Of a stretch of DNA of 64,000 nucleotides, positions 53,937 through 62,763 are shown one piece after another. The notes under the pieces are model-generated. The model did not search any database and was not told the origin of the DNA. It saw only the letters and a list, made by a program, of their open reading frames with translations. The DNA is from Arachidicoccus soli (GTDB lineage: Bacteria; Bacteroidota; Bacteroidia; Chitinophagales; Chitinophagaceae). Numbering within the stretch: the first letter of the stretch is position 1; every line of letters begins with the position of its first letter. Location: the NCBI RefSeq assembly GCF_003600625.1, contig NZ_CP032489.1:1178001-1242000 (forward strand). The letters are read 5' to 3'. The translations under genes and the position numbers were made by a program.

Positions 53937-55271
53937 TTATAATCTAATGTGATTGTATTTGTAAAACTCCAATACTTTCAGCCTAAAAATATATTCGTAA
54001 TGTGCGGATGCTTTATTCATTTTTGCTGTGTACAGATTATTTTGAGAAATGAGGTAATCAGATGTTGACATCATCCCAATATCATATCTTTTTTGTGCCA
54101 ATTCGTAGGCATAGGCAGCGTAGGATTCTCCTTTGGTATTAGCATTATAATTTTGAATACCAGTTTCCGCATTGTTATAAGCGGTATAAATATTTTGTTG
54201 CAAGGTTTGATTGTTTTTTTCTTGCGTTAATTGAGCGGAAGTGATATTTGCTTTTGCACGTTCATAAGAGGAATGAGATTGTCTATTATTGAAAATTGGA
54301 ATATCTAAGCTTAATCCAACAAATTCAGAAATATTAGCATCGAACATTTGCTTGCCGTAGGAAAAACCATAGGCTTGTTTATAGGAATTTGCATAATTAC
54401 TTCCAATAGAGCCAGCCATTCGTAAAGATGGGTACATGGCTGCCCGAGCAGATTTTGCAGCTTCTTTAGCAGACAATAGATTTAAACTATCCACTTTTTG
54501 CTGAAATTGATTGAATAAAGCTGTTCTATAAATATCTTGCGGTTGCATTTCACTCAGCGGTTCCAAAGGAATGTTTTCAAGGTCTGGCAATGAAACATTG
54601 AAATCTGCATCTGCGCTGAGGTTTAGTAACGCAAGCAGCTGCAATTTATTTTGATTCATTGTTGCTTTATTCGTAATAAAAGTGCTGCTATCGGTTGCCA
54701 GTTGTGATTCTAATTGCGCCGAATTTAATTCCGGAAGACTGCCGGCCGCAACTTGTTTATTGGTCAGATTTAACTGTTGTTGACTGAGTGCGATTTGCCC
54801 TTTGGCAATATTTACTTGCTCTAAAGACAATAGATATTGCAAATAGGCTGCTGCAACATTCAATGCGACATCGTTTTTGGCGCGTTCAATATCATATTTA
54901 TTTGCCTGATCTTGCGCTTCCGCCGATTTGATGGAGTGTTGTTGATTGAAGAAATTAAATAGCGTAATGCCGGATTGCAAACTTAGTGTTTGTGAAAATG
55001 ATTTATTTGTCGCAAATTGGTTGGTGGTCGGATTGATATATCGGCCAAAATTCTCACCGGCCTGAGAATTCAAATTCAAAGTCGGAATTTGCATTGCTTT
55101 TGATTGCTTTAGCTGGATAGCCGAAAGTCTTTCCTGTACATCACTTTGACGAACCGATATATTGTGTGATAATGCATAATCTACACATCTTTGCAAATCC
55201 CAAGTGTCTTTTTGAGAAAAGGCGAAAATAGGTATGCAAAATAAGAGAGGAATAAAAATAAATTTCTTCAT
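53937..55271 (-). CDS. TolC-family outer-membrane efflux protein
   Basis: 444 residues with signal peptide (MKKFIFIPLLFCIPIFAFSQ) and two outer-membrane efflux repeats: WDLQRCVDYALSHNISVRQSDVQ near residue 24, LNVAAAYLQYLLSLEQVNIAKGQI, LSAKEAAKSARAAMYPSLRMAGSIGSNY, LDIPIFNNRQSHSSYERAKANI and AYELAQKRYDIGMMSTSDYLISQNNLYTAK. Forms the trimeric exit duct for the adaptor encoded next to it. Confidence 0.95.
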   Translation of the reverse strand: MKKFIFIPLLFCIPIFAFSQKDTWDLQRCVDYALSHNISVRQSDVQERLSAIQLKQSKAMQIPTLNLNSQAGENFGRYINPTTNQFATNKSFSQTLSLQSGITLFNFFNQQHSIKSAEAQDQANKYDIERAKNDVALNVAAAYLQYLLSLEQVNIAKGQIALSQQQLNLTNKQVAAGSLPELNSAQLESQLATDSSTFITNKATMNQNKLQLLALLNLSADADFNVSLPDLENIPLEPLSEMQPQDIYRTALFNQFQQKVDSLNLLSAKEAAKSARAAMYPSLRMAGSIGSNYANSYKQAYGFSYGKQMFDANISEFVGLSLDIPIFNNRQSHSSYERAKANITSAQLTQEKNNQTLQQNIYTAYNNAETGIQNYNANTKGESYAAYAYELAQKRYDIGMMSTSDYLISQNNLYTAKMNKASAHYEYIFRLKVLEFYKYNHIRL

Positions 55272-55427
55272 CGATCAAAGTTTTAAGCCAAACCAGGAAC
55301 ATTTCAACATATTTTGGCATTATTTGACAAATATAATATTCATTTTATGGTTTATGGTTATTTTTAGATGAGCGGATATAGACTAGCTTGTACGGTAATT
55401 TCAAAGCATTTTCTATTTTTACACATT

Positions 55428-56195
55428 ATGAATGAATTAAAAGGTTTCTTGAATCAAAAAGTTGAACAATACAATCACACTGATTTTATTGCGAATGATC
55501 CAATTTGTATTCCGCATCTCTTTACAAAAAGACAAGATATAGAAATTGCGGGTTTTTTTGCGGCCATATTCGCTTGGGGAAATAGAACCATTATTATTAA
55601 GAAAGCAAAAGAGCTGTTGCAGAGGATGGATAATGAACCATACGATTTTTGTTTGCATCATTCGGAAGAGGACTTAAAGAAATTATTACAATTTAAACAT
55701 CGTACTTTTAACGACACCGATTTGTTATATTTTGTTGCATTTCTTCAGCACCATTTTAAGAAACAAATCTCTCTGGAAAATGCTTTTTTAATTGGAAAGG
55801 GAAAGACCTTTTCTATGAAAGTGGCCTTGGAAAACTTTCATCATTATTTCTTTTCTTTAGAAGATTTCCCCCCAAGAACTAAAAAGCATATTGCTTCTCC
55901 AGAGAAAAATTCAACTTGCAAACGTATCAATATGTACTTGCGTTGGATGGTACGCAAAGATAATTGTGGTGTGGATTTTGGCCTTTGGCAAAAGATAAAA
56001 CCTGCTGATTTGATTTGCCCCATTGACTTACACGTGGCGCGTGTAGCAAAACGATTGAACCTTTTAAATAGAAAACAAATAGATTGGAATGCTGCAGTTG
56101 AGCTTACCAATCATTTAAAGAAAATGGATAAAAATGATCCGACAAAGTATGATTTTGCGTTATTTGGATTGGGGGTAGTGGAAAAATTTTATTAG
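55428..56195 (+). CDS. TIGR02757/DUF2400 family protein
   Basis: 255 residues from ATG 55428 (MNELKGFLNQKVEQYN); the longer frame from 55368 adds a non-conserved segment. Recognisable family text: DFIANDPICIPHLFTKRQDIEIAGFFAAIFAWGNRTIIIKK, CKRINMYLRWMVRKD..GVDFGLW, ICPIDLHVARVAKRLNLL, and DPTKYDFALFGLGV. The C-terminal helical region resembles the helix-hairpin-helix DNA-glycosylase fold, but no catalytic function has been established to my knowledge. Cytoplasmic, single-gene unit. Confidence 0.9.
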   Translation: MNELKGFLNQKVEQYNHTDFIANDPICIPHLFTKRQDIEIAGFFAAIFAWGNRTIIIKKAKELLQRMDNEPYDFCLHHSEEDLKKLLQFKHRTFNDTDLLYFVAFLQHHFKKQISLENAFLIGKGKTFSMKVALENFHHYFFSLEDFPPRTKKHIASPEKNSTCKRINMYLRWMVRKDNCGVDFGLWQKIKPADLICPIDLHVARVAKRLNLLNRKQIDWNAAVELTNHLKKMDKNDPTKYDFALFGLGVVEKFY

Positions 56196-56202
56196 TTGTT
56201 AA

Positions 56203-58620
56203 TTACTTCAATCTACTTTGTTCTTCTTCATTGCTGCTTTCAATTTTGTGAGATTTGAAAGATTTCCCTAAATCAAAATTATACGCAATGCCAAGTGTGA
56301 ATTTTTGTCTTCGTTCTATGTCGCTGAAATTTAAGTTGAAGTTGGTATAATAAAATGTTCCTTTTACATTATTCTCTGAGCTAAAAACATCATCCAAGGC
56401 GGCCTTCAACGTTAAATGTTTATTGAGAAATTTCTTCTGCATGGCAATATCCATTCCACCTATATGGTCGAGAATTGCATTATTGGAAATGATGCTATTA
56501 AGGTAAAATGCATGCAAACTTGCCGTAAAGTCTTTCCCTAAATTAAATTGCATATTTGTAGAGAGTGTGACTAAGTTTTTAGAGAAATTGAATGCGCCCG
56601 GTGCATTCATATGCCTGTAATCATATTCCACATATTCCTGTGTTGTCCACCATTTTGTAAGATTGATTGGAATATATGCACTTAACATCCATTTACTGGA
56701 AGTACCTGAATTTACAGGCTGTTGCGTCATTTGGTCGGGGCTGCCTGAAACTGGATGAATGCCATTTATAATTACATCATTTGCATAAAAATAATTTGCC
56801 GTAAAAGTATATTTGTTCTTTAAAGTATAATCCAATCCATAAGAATTATCATACTCGGGCTGCAAGTAGGGATTTCCACGACCTGTAGTGTAATTGTCTA
56901 CATAGACAACATGCGGATTTAAATTATCAAAAGAGGGACGACTCAAACGACGCGTATATATAAAAGTCAAGCTTTCGTCTGCCGCCTTATTTAAATTTCG
57001 TTTTAAGAACAAAGAGGGAAATAAACCAAAATAATTTTTTCCGGTTTTCACATAGGAAGTATCATATAAGGTTCCCGTATAGTGTGTGTTCTCTCCGCGC
57101 AACCCAATTTGCACATCAGTTTTTAGAATATTTCCTTTATAGTTCAAATAACCTGCAATAATATTTTCTTTATAATTGTAAATAAAGTTCTGGTCTTTGC
57201 TGTCAATCCATTCGCTTCCATATGGGCTTTGATATTGAAAATTAGCCATATTATTAATATTCGTTGAACTGAGTTTTGCTCCAAAACTTAAGTTACTCTC
57301 TGTATTAAAAACCTTTAAATATTTAGCATCCGCGGTAAAGATTTTTGCAATTGAGGGCGTGAAATTCTTATAAGCCGTATCAGTAGCAATATTGTTTTCA
57401 ATCGTTGTACTTGTAACGCTGTTATTCACCTGATTTGAATTGTGCGTATAGTCAGATAATAGGGTAAATGAGGAGCCGAGCGTATCTGTTTGTATATGAT
57501 AATTTATCCCTATATCATTGTATTTTCCATTCCATACATTTGGAAATGTTCCTTTGGAACGGATGTTATTAGCAGGATTGGAAGGATAACTGACAGTACT
57601 CTTAGCAACCCAGTTTTCTACATCATTAGAAAAGCTTCCTGTATAATCAATTGCCAAATATTGTTTGTCTGTAATATCATAGGTCATTCCAGCATGAATA
57701 TCATTACTCAAGGAATGTTTATTCGCACTATCTGTTGCGGTATAAATTCCATTATTACTGAAACTTCTATTTTGTTTTAAAAATTGAAAGTGTTTATTAT
57801 AATTATAATCATAATTGGCGAACAAGCCAACTTTACCTTTTTTGAAATTTAATTGTAATCCATCCGAAGTTCCTGGAAAATTGAAATATTTTTTCATTTC
57901 GGAAAAATTACCATAAACACTGCCGTTTAAACCAGTTTCTCTTCCTTTTTTTAAAATAATATTGATGATACCTCCGGCGCCCTCAGCATCATACTCAGCA
58001 GGTGGGTGCGCCATTATTTCAATTGATTTTATATCATCACTACGTAGAGAATTGAGGTAATTGTTGAGGCTTTCTCCTGTCAATTGTAACATTTTACCAT
58101 TCACCATTATTCTCGAAACCGGAATTCCATTTAATAAAATCTGATTATTATAAACCAATATGCCGGGTGCAAGTCCGATTGTTTCCATAGAGGATTTTCC
58201 TGTTGCCAATGGATTATTATCTACATTCATGATGATGCGATCAATCTTTTTTTCTACCATTGGCAGTTTGGCGTTGACCGTTACGTCATGTAAATTATTT
58301 ACCAGCTTTTTCATCACAAAATCCAGGCGCACCGGGTTATTTTTATCAACAGAAATATTCTTTTTTATTTCTTCAAACCCAACAGCTGTCACACGAATTA
58401 TATATTGCCCTTTATCTTTTAAGGTAAGTTCAAATTTGCCAGATGTGTCCGCAATTTTAGCAGCAATATTTTTGTGAGTTGAATCACTTGTAATAATAGT
58501 TACGAATGCAAATGGAACAGGATCTTCAGCCTGATCTTTAATATTCCCTGAAATAACAGTTTGTGCAAAACTACTGATAGAAATAAGTAGTAGTGAAGAT
58601 AGAATTATCAAAAGCTTCAT
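56203..58620 (-). CDS. TonB-dependent receptor-type outer-membrane protein (OMP_b-brl_3)
   Basis: 805 residues: signal peptide (LLISISSFAQ), carboxypeptidase-D-regulatory-like domain (VISGNIKDQAEDPVPFAFVTI), plug (KLPMVEKKIDRIIMNVDNNPLATGKSSMETIGLAPGIL, ILLNGIPVSRIMVNGKMLQLTGESLNNYLNSLRSDDIKSIEIM, AEGAGGIINIILKKG) and outer-membrane beta-barrel with TRRLSRPSFDNLNPHVVYVDNYTTGRGNPYLQPEYDNS. The 'PPAEYDAEGAGGIINI' wording is the OMP_b-brl_3 subgroup, which often lacks a SusD partner. The C-terminus does not end in Phe but in a charged tail. Cargo unknown. Its stop is eight bases from the convergent TIGR02757 stop. Confidence 0.9.
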   Translation of the reverse strand: MKLLIILSSLLLISISSFAQTVISGNIKDQAEDPVPFAFVTIITSDSTHKNIAAKIADTSGKFELTLKDKGQYIIRVTAVGFEEIKKNISVDKNNPVRLDFVMKKLVNNLHDVTVNAKLPMVEKKIDRIIMNVDNNPLATGKSSMETIGLAPGILVYNNQILLNGIPVSRIMVNGKMLQLTGESLNNYLNSLRSDDIKSIEIMAHPPAEYDAEGAGGIINIILKKGRETGLNGSVYGNFSEMKKYFNFPGTSDGLQLNFKKGKVGLFANYDYNYNKHFQFLKQNRSFSNNGIYTATDSANKHSLSNDIHAGMTYDITDKQYLAIDYTGSFSNDVENWVAKSTVSYPSNPANNIRSKGTFPNVWNGKYNDIGINYHIQTDTLGSSFTLLSDYTHNSNQVNNSVTSTTIENNIATDTAYKNFTPSIAKIFTADAKYLKVFNTESNLSFGAKLSSTNINNMANFQYQSPYGSEWIDSKDQNFIYNYKENIIAGYLNYKGNILKTDVQIGLRGENTHYTGTLYDTSYVKTGKNYFGLFPSLFLKRNLNKAADESLTFIYTRRLSRPSFDNLNPHVVYVDNYTTGRGNPYLQPEYDNSYGLDYTLKNKYTFTANYFYANDVIINGIHPVSGSPDQMTQQPVNSGTSSKWMLSAYIPINLTKWWTTQEYVEYDYRHMNAPGAFNFSKNLVTLSTNMQFNLGKDFTASLHAFYLNSIISNNAILDHIGGMDIAMQKKFLNKHLTLKAALDDVFSSENNVKGTFYYTNFNLNFSDIERRQKFTLGIAYNFDLGKSFKSHKIESSNEEEQSRLK

Positions 58621-58669
58621 GATCTAGCGTTTTCTAATAGACTTGACATATAATAATTGTAAAGACGCA

Positions 58670-58695
58670 TATATTTGTTGAAAGGTTGCACCTTT
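58670..58695 (+). promoter_or_regulatory. -7-like element followed by an AAAGGT-N3-ACCTTT dyad
   Basis: TATATTTG (58670-58677, + strand) matches TAnnTTTG. Three bases further lies aaaggt-tgc-acctttg (58681-58696), a perfect 15-base dyad positioned where transcription would begin. It is 61 bases upstream of the - strand TonB receptor start and 143 bases upstream of the + strand osmC start. Could be an operator for either gene. Confidence 0.4.
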
Positions 58696-58838
58696 GAATA
58701 AATAAATTTTTAAGTGGCAAAGTTTAGCTTATTTTTCTTGTGGTTAAAGCTCTTTTCTGTCAACGGTATTTTTGTCTATTTGAATGGTAATTTTATCTGA
58801 TAAAAAATGCTTTATTATAATTATACTTATTATTCATA

Positions 58839-59297
58839 ATGAGCCAAGAACATCAATATCAACTGTGCATTAATTGGGAAGGTGAAACACGCAATTATAA
58901 TGCATATAGTCGTAGTCATTACATATCTGCAGAGGGGAAACCCAATATTTATTGTTCTTCTGACGTTAGTTTTCGTGGAGATGCAACAATGTATAACCCG
59001 GAAGAAATGTTAGTTGCTTCCATAGCAAGTTGCCACATGCTTTGGTATTTACATTTGTGCGTGGAGGCCAAAATTGTTGTGATAAAATATACGGATAACC
59101 CCGTTGGAATAATGTTAGAAGCCAAAGATGGGAGTGGAGCGTTTAAAGAAGTAATTCTTCATCCGAATGTGATTGTGACAGAAGCTTCGATGATAGATTT
59201 AGCTAATGAGCTACATAAAATGGCCAACAAAAAATGCTTTATTGCCAATTCTGTAAATTTTCCGATACTTCATCGACCAATGTGCATATTGCAATGA
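58839..59297 (+). CDS. OsmC/Ohr-family protein
   Basis: 152 residues. Structure pattern: YQLCINWEGETRNYNAYSR, SSDVSFRGDATMYNPEEMLVASIASCHMLWYLHLCVEA with a Cys in the ASCHM motif (about residue 66), and the second peroxidatic-Cys region is altered (CFIANSVNFPILHRP). Family members are thiol peroxidases against organic hydroperoxides; the canonical second Cys before 'CP.S' is not obvious, so activity is uncertain. Single gene with a strong terminator. Confidence 0.88.
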   Translation: MSQEHQYQLCINWEGETRNYNAYSRSHYISAEGKPNIYCSSDVSFRGDATMYNPEEMLVASIASCHMLWYLHLCVEAKIVVIKYTDNPVGIMLEAKDGSGAFKEVILHPNVIVTEASMIDLANELHKMANKKCFIANSVNFPILHRPMCILQ

Positions 59298-59301
59298 TTT
59301 T

Positions 59302-59345
59302 ACATAAGAACCTGCAATAGAAAATTGCAGGTTCTTATGTATTTT
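59302..59345. terminator. long bidirectional hairpin after osmC
   Basis: 17-bp perfect inverted repeat (59302-59318 and 59324-59340) with a 5-base loop agaaa, followed by attttatttta. Lies between the convergent osmC and glycosylasparaginase genes. Confidence 0.85.
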
Positions 59346-59348
59346 ATT

Positions 59349-60380
59349 TTAATATAGATACTTTGAATCGATTAATTTATTATTTATTTCATTGCTATAT
59401 ACAGCATAGTTGAATCCTTTTTGAATTGCATAACCGCCAACAATTCCTTGCTTGTTAATGGCTATATATGCCACTTGGAATGTCTTGGCTTTTTCGATGC
59501 TATTGCGTTTTATAACCCTTTGTATTGCAGCTTTACAAGCTTCTTCAGGCGGGTATCCATGCCGCATATATTCTACAACAGTATGTGTGCCGGCAGTTTT
59601 TATTACTTCTTCACCTAAACCTGTAGATACAGCTGCCCCTATTTCATTATCCACAAATAACCCAGATCCGATTAAGGGAGAATCGCCCACACGACCACGC
59701 ATTTTAAATGCCATGCCGCTGGTTGTGCAACTACCGCTTAAATTACCGGCAGCATCAATTGCAATCATTCCAATAGTATCATGATTCCAATCTCCATTCG
59801 ATAATTTTAAAGGAGCAAAAGCAGTTGGGTTTGTTCCTGTTTGTTCAATATTTATTTTAGGTTTGTATTGCGAAGTTTTCAGCCATTCTTTATATTCTAA
59901 TTCTGCTTCCGGCGAAAGACTCTTGGACTCTAATGGGAAGCCTTGCGAAACAGCAAATTGCTGTGCACCTTCACCCACTAACAATACATGCGGTGTATTT
60001 TCCATCACCTTACGAGCTACAGAAATGGGATGCTTTATCCTTTCTATTGCAGCTACTGCACCTGCGTTTCCAAATTCGTCCATTATTGAAGCATCTAATG
60101 TTACATAGCCATCTCTGTCAGGGTTTGCGCCCAAACCCACACAACAATTTATTGAAGATTCTGTAACCATTACGCCTTTCTCGACTGCGTCTAAAGCCCG
60201 ACCGCCATTGCTTAAAATTTTCCAAGCGTCTATGTTTGCAGCAATTCCTGTATTCCAAGTTGCAGCAACAACAGGCTTGATAACTTTGTTATTTTTAAAT
60301 TTAATACCAAAACTTTTTGAAGCAATTAAACTTCCGGCCCCCAAAGAACTCAGCTGAATAAATTTTCTACGATGTAGCAT
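59349..60380 (-). CDS. N4-(beta-N-acetylglucosaminyl)-L-asparaginase (glycosylasparaginase), Ntn hydrolase
   Basis: 343 residues. Tat-like signal peptide (MLHRRKFIQLSSLGAGSLIAS), so exported. Precursor self-cleaves at D201-T202: the WNHDTIGMIAID motif gives Thr202 as nucleophile. Other family text: ATWNTGIAANIDAWKILSNGGRALDAVEKG, GLGANPDRDGYVTLDASIMD, MRGRVGDSPLIGSGLFVDNEIGAAVSTGLGEEV. Releases GlcNAc-type glycan-Asn linkages, similar to Flavobacterium (Elizabethkingia) glycosylasparaginase. Role is likely salvage of glycoprotein fragments. Confidence 0.95.
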   Translation of the reverse strand: MLHRRKFIQLSSLGAGSLIASKSFGIKFKNNKVIKPVVAATWNTGIAANIDAWKILSNGGRALDAVEKGVMVTESSINCCVGLGANPDRDGYVTLDASIMDEFGNAGAVAAIERIKHPISVARKVMENTPHVLLVGEGAQQFAVSQGFPLESKSLSPEAELEYKEWLKTSQYKPKINIEQTGTNPTAFAPLKLSNGDWNHDTIGMIAIDAAGNLSGSCTTSGMAFKMRGRVGDSPLIGSGLFVDNEIGAAVSTGLGEEVIKTAGTHTVVEYMRHGYPPEEACKAAIQRVIKRNSIEKAKTFQVAYIAINKQGIVGGYAIQKGFNYAVYSNEINNKLIDSKYLY

Positions 60381-60494
60381 GACTTTTAAGTAATATTAGT
60401 TAAAACAATTGTACTCTTTTAATATTTGCGCGCGTACTTGATGACTTAAAACTAATAAAAACTGGATTGTTTTACAATTTTATTTATTGAAATA

Positions 60495-62711
60495 TTATAC
60501 AATCCAGTTGGCCTTGATCTTTTTTGTTTGTGCTATAAAGTTTTTTAATTCAATTTCTTGTTGAATGATGAAGCTATTATCTGAAAACTTGCCAACGACA
60601 TTATCCATCTCAGTTTGCGAGTTATACATCATTTTTCTAAATGGATTGGAATAGTCTTTTTCGCGAGATTTTTTTATCTCTTCAAATATCCATTTCTTTG
60701 TGACAATGGCCTCGTCAATAAACTGAATAAATGTTTTTTTATCAAGCTGCGACAAGTTTATATTGAGGAGCTCTTCTAAAGAAGCAATAGCATGCATTGT
60801 TTTTTCTTTTACATATTTTTCCCCCTCTAAAGCATATTGTGCATGCAATTCATCCCAAGAATTTACTTTGTTATTGCAGATCTTCTCTTTTAATTGCAAT
60901 ACATTTTTTTCAGGAATTAGTTGACCCCCAACATTAATCCAAACGCCTCTTTGCGGTTTTTTGGGGAAGGACTTTTGCCATTTTGTGACTGAATTAATTC
61001 CTTCTTTTTGAACAAAATTGAACAGATGTAAATAACCATAAAATGCAATTATTCTTTTAAAAATATTGTATGCCTTTTGCACTTTTATGATTTCTACATT
61101 GCGTTTGCTATTTTCGTATCCTTCCGCTAATATGCTTAATTCATCAATATTTACAGAAGCATCATTTAAAAGTTCTTTACCTTTTTTGCGATAAATACTT
61201 TCTGTGGAGCTCTTATTATTTTGAATAGATTTGAAATAAGCTTTGCCTGTAAATATTTCCAATGATTTTAAAGCGGAAAACATTTCATTTATCGTATCAG
61301 GGGCTAAAAAGTCATATTCGATTAATTGTACTTTTTCATTACGTTGATCCCGATCTACATATTTCCATGCATTACGTGTAAGCGCATACATATTGTACAT
61401 AAACCAATAGCCCGGCATTATTACCAAAGAGTTCGTTATTGGGTGAATGCTGATTAAAGAAAAGGGTAGGGGGATATCCAGCTCATAATTATAATCTCCT
61501 TTTGCCAACATCGTAAAGCTGGCAAATTTTGAATTATGCTTTAGGCTTACACATAGAGCCGGCCAAAACCCTCTACCGGCAATAATCTCGCCATCTGCAC
61601 CACGTGAATTATGGTTAGAACCAATGGTGGCACCTGCAGGAATATTACTTTGCCCCATAATAGTTGCAGCGCATAAGAAAGAATTGTTATGATGCTGTTC
61701 GTGACCAGGGAAGATTAAAGAATTTAAAACTTCACAACAAGAAATGGTCGCATTGCTGCCAAGATAAGAGTTAATCAAACGTGCACCGTACTTAAGCTGT
61801 GTATGTGCCGCGGTAACAAATCGCACAGCTTTAACGCCATAAAATATACGACTTCCGAACCCGACACTACCATTTACCAATTCGCAACCTTCTCCAATTT
61901 GTGTACGGCCCTCAGTCCCTGAGTTTATTGTGAGATTTTTTAATTTGTTTGCACCTTTGATATAAGCATCCGAGCCTATCCAAACATCCTTAATGATATT
62001 GGTATTTTTTATGACCGTTCTATCACCTACTTTTCCATAAAAGCCGCGAGCCGTTTTAAATTCCGATTCGGTAAATTCTTGAAATTTATCGAGGAGTTTC
62101 TCATCGTCTCTATATTTGCTCCAAAGCCATGCATCGCCGGGAAGCATGCCATTGAATGGTAGTATTTTTCGCCCTCCATTTTCATTGCAAAGCTCTAGCC
62201 AAATACGAGAACTTTCATCTTCACCTTCTTTAATAATTCCATTCCCGAACTTACATTTATCAGTTGTTTGCATTTCATTGATATTAGTAAGAATAACTTC
62301 GGCACCAATTACATAATGGGACAAATAATGAACATTATTTATTACGGAATTATCTCCGATATCGCTACTGATAATAGTGCTGTCGTACAATCCAACAGCG
62401 ACTTTCAGGTCGCTGAAGCTTAAAAAGAAGGGCTCTAGTTTTCCAATACGAACCAATCCATAAAACCTACAATTTTTAACCAATTCAGGGTTAAATTGGT
62501 CAGAAACCAAAAGGTTATTCCAGTTGTCACTTGTATTCCTGTTTCGCACTAAAGCCTCAATTTCAAAAGCACTTAAATGTCTATATTCCGTACCATTTCT
62601 ATTTTGCAGGTTGCGTAAATAATATTCATTTTCGCCTTCTGGTAAATATTCTTTTTTTATAAAATCATATCCTAAAGAATTGATGGGAAGTCTGGTAATA
62701 TTATTGTTCAT
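60495..62711 (-). CDS. DUF4954 family protein with left-handed beta-helix
   Basis: 738 residues, no signal peptide. The middle (about 230-400) shows a hexapeptide left-handed beta-helix: KVGDRTVIKNTNIIKDVWIGSDAYIKGANKLKNLTI, IGEGCELVNGSVGFGSRIFYGVKAVRFV, GSNATISCCEVLNSLIFPGHEQHHNNSFLCAATIMGQSNIPAGATIGSNH. It is flanked by a conserved N-terminal region and a helical C-terminus. DUF4954 proteins are widespread in the Bacteroidota; their function (perhaps sugar-nucleotide acyl- or transferase-like) is unknown. It lies 52 bases after glmS and is probably in the same transcript, hinting at amino-sugar or envelope metabolism. Confidence 0.88.
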   Translation of the reverse strand: MNNNITRLPINSLGYDFIKKEYLPEGENEYYLRNLQNRNGTEYRHLSAFEIEALVRNRNTSDNWNNLLVSDQFNPELVKNCRFYGLVRIGKLEPFFLSFSDLKVAVGLYDSTIISSDIGDNSVINNVHYLSHYVIGAEVILTNINEMQTTDKCKFGNGIIKEGEDESSRIWLELCNENGGRKILPFNGMLPGDAWLWSKYRDDEKLLDKFQEFTESEFKTARGFYGKVGDRTVIKNTNIIKDVWIGSDAYIKGANKLKNLTINSGTEGRTQIGEGCELVNGSVGFGSRIFYGVKAVRFVTAAHTQLKYGARLINSYLGSNATISCCEVLNSLIFPGHEQHHNNSFLCAATIMGQSNIPAGATIGSNHNSRGADGEIIAGRGFWPALCVSLKHNSKFASFTMLAKGDYNYELDIPLPFSLISIHPITNSLVIMPGYWFMYNMYALTRNAWKYVDRDQRNEKVQLIEYDFLAPDTINEMFSALKSLEIFTGKAYFKSIQNNKSSTESIYRKKGKELLNDASVNIDELSILAEGYENSKRNVEIIKVQKAYNIFKRIIAFYGYLHLFNFVQKEGINSVTKWQKSFPKKPQRGVWINVGGQLIPEKNVLQLKEKICNNKVNSWDELHAQYALEGEKYVKEKTMHAIASLEELLNINLSQLDKKTFIQFIDEAIVTKKWIFEEIKKSREKDYSNPFRKMMYNSQTEMDNVVGKFSDNSFIIQQEIELKNFIAQTKKIKANWIV

Positions 62712-62763
62712 TATTAAGAATTCAAAAAGTGATAATAAGAATGTAAAGTCACTGTTTTTACAT

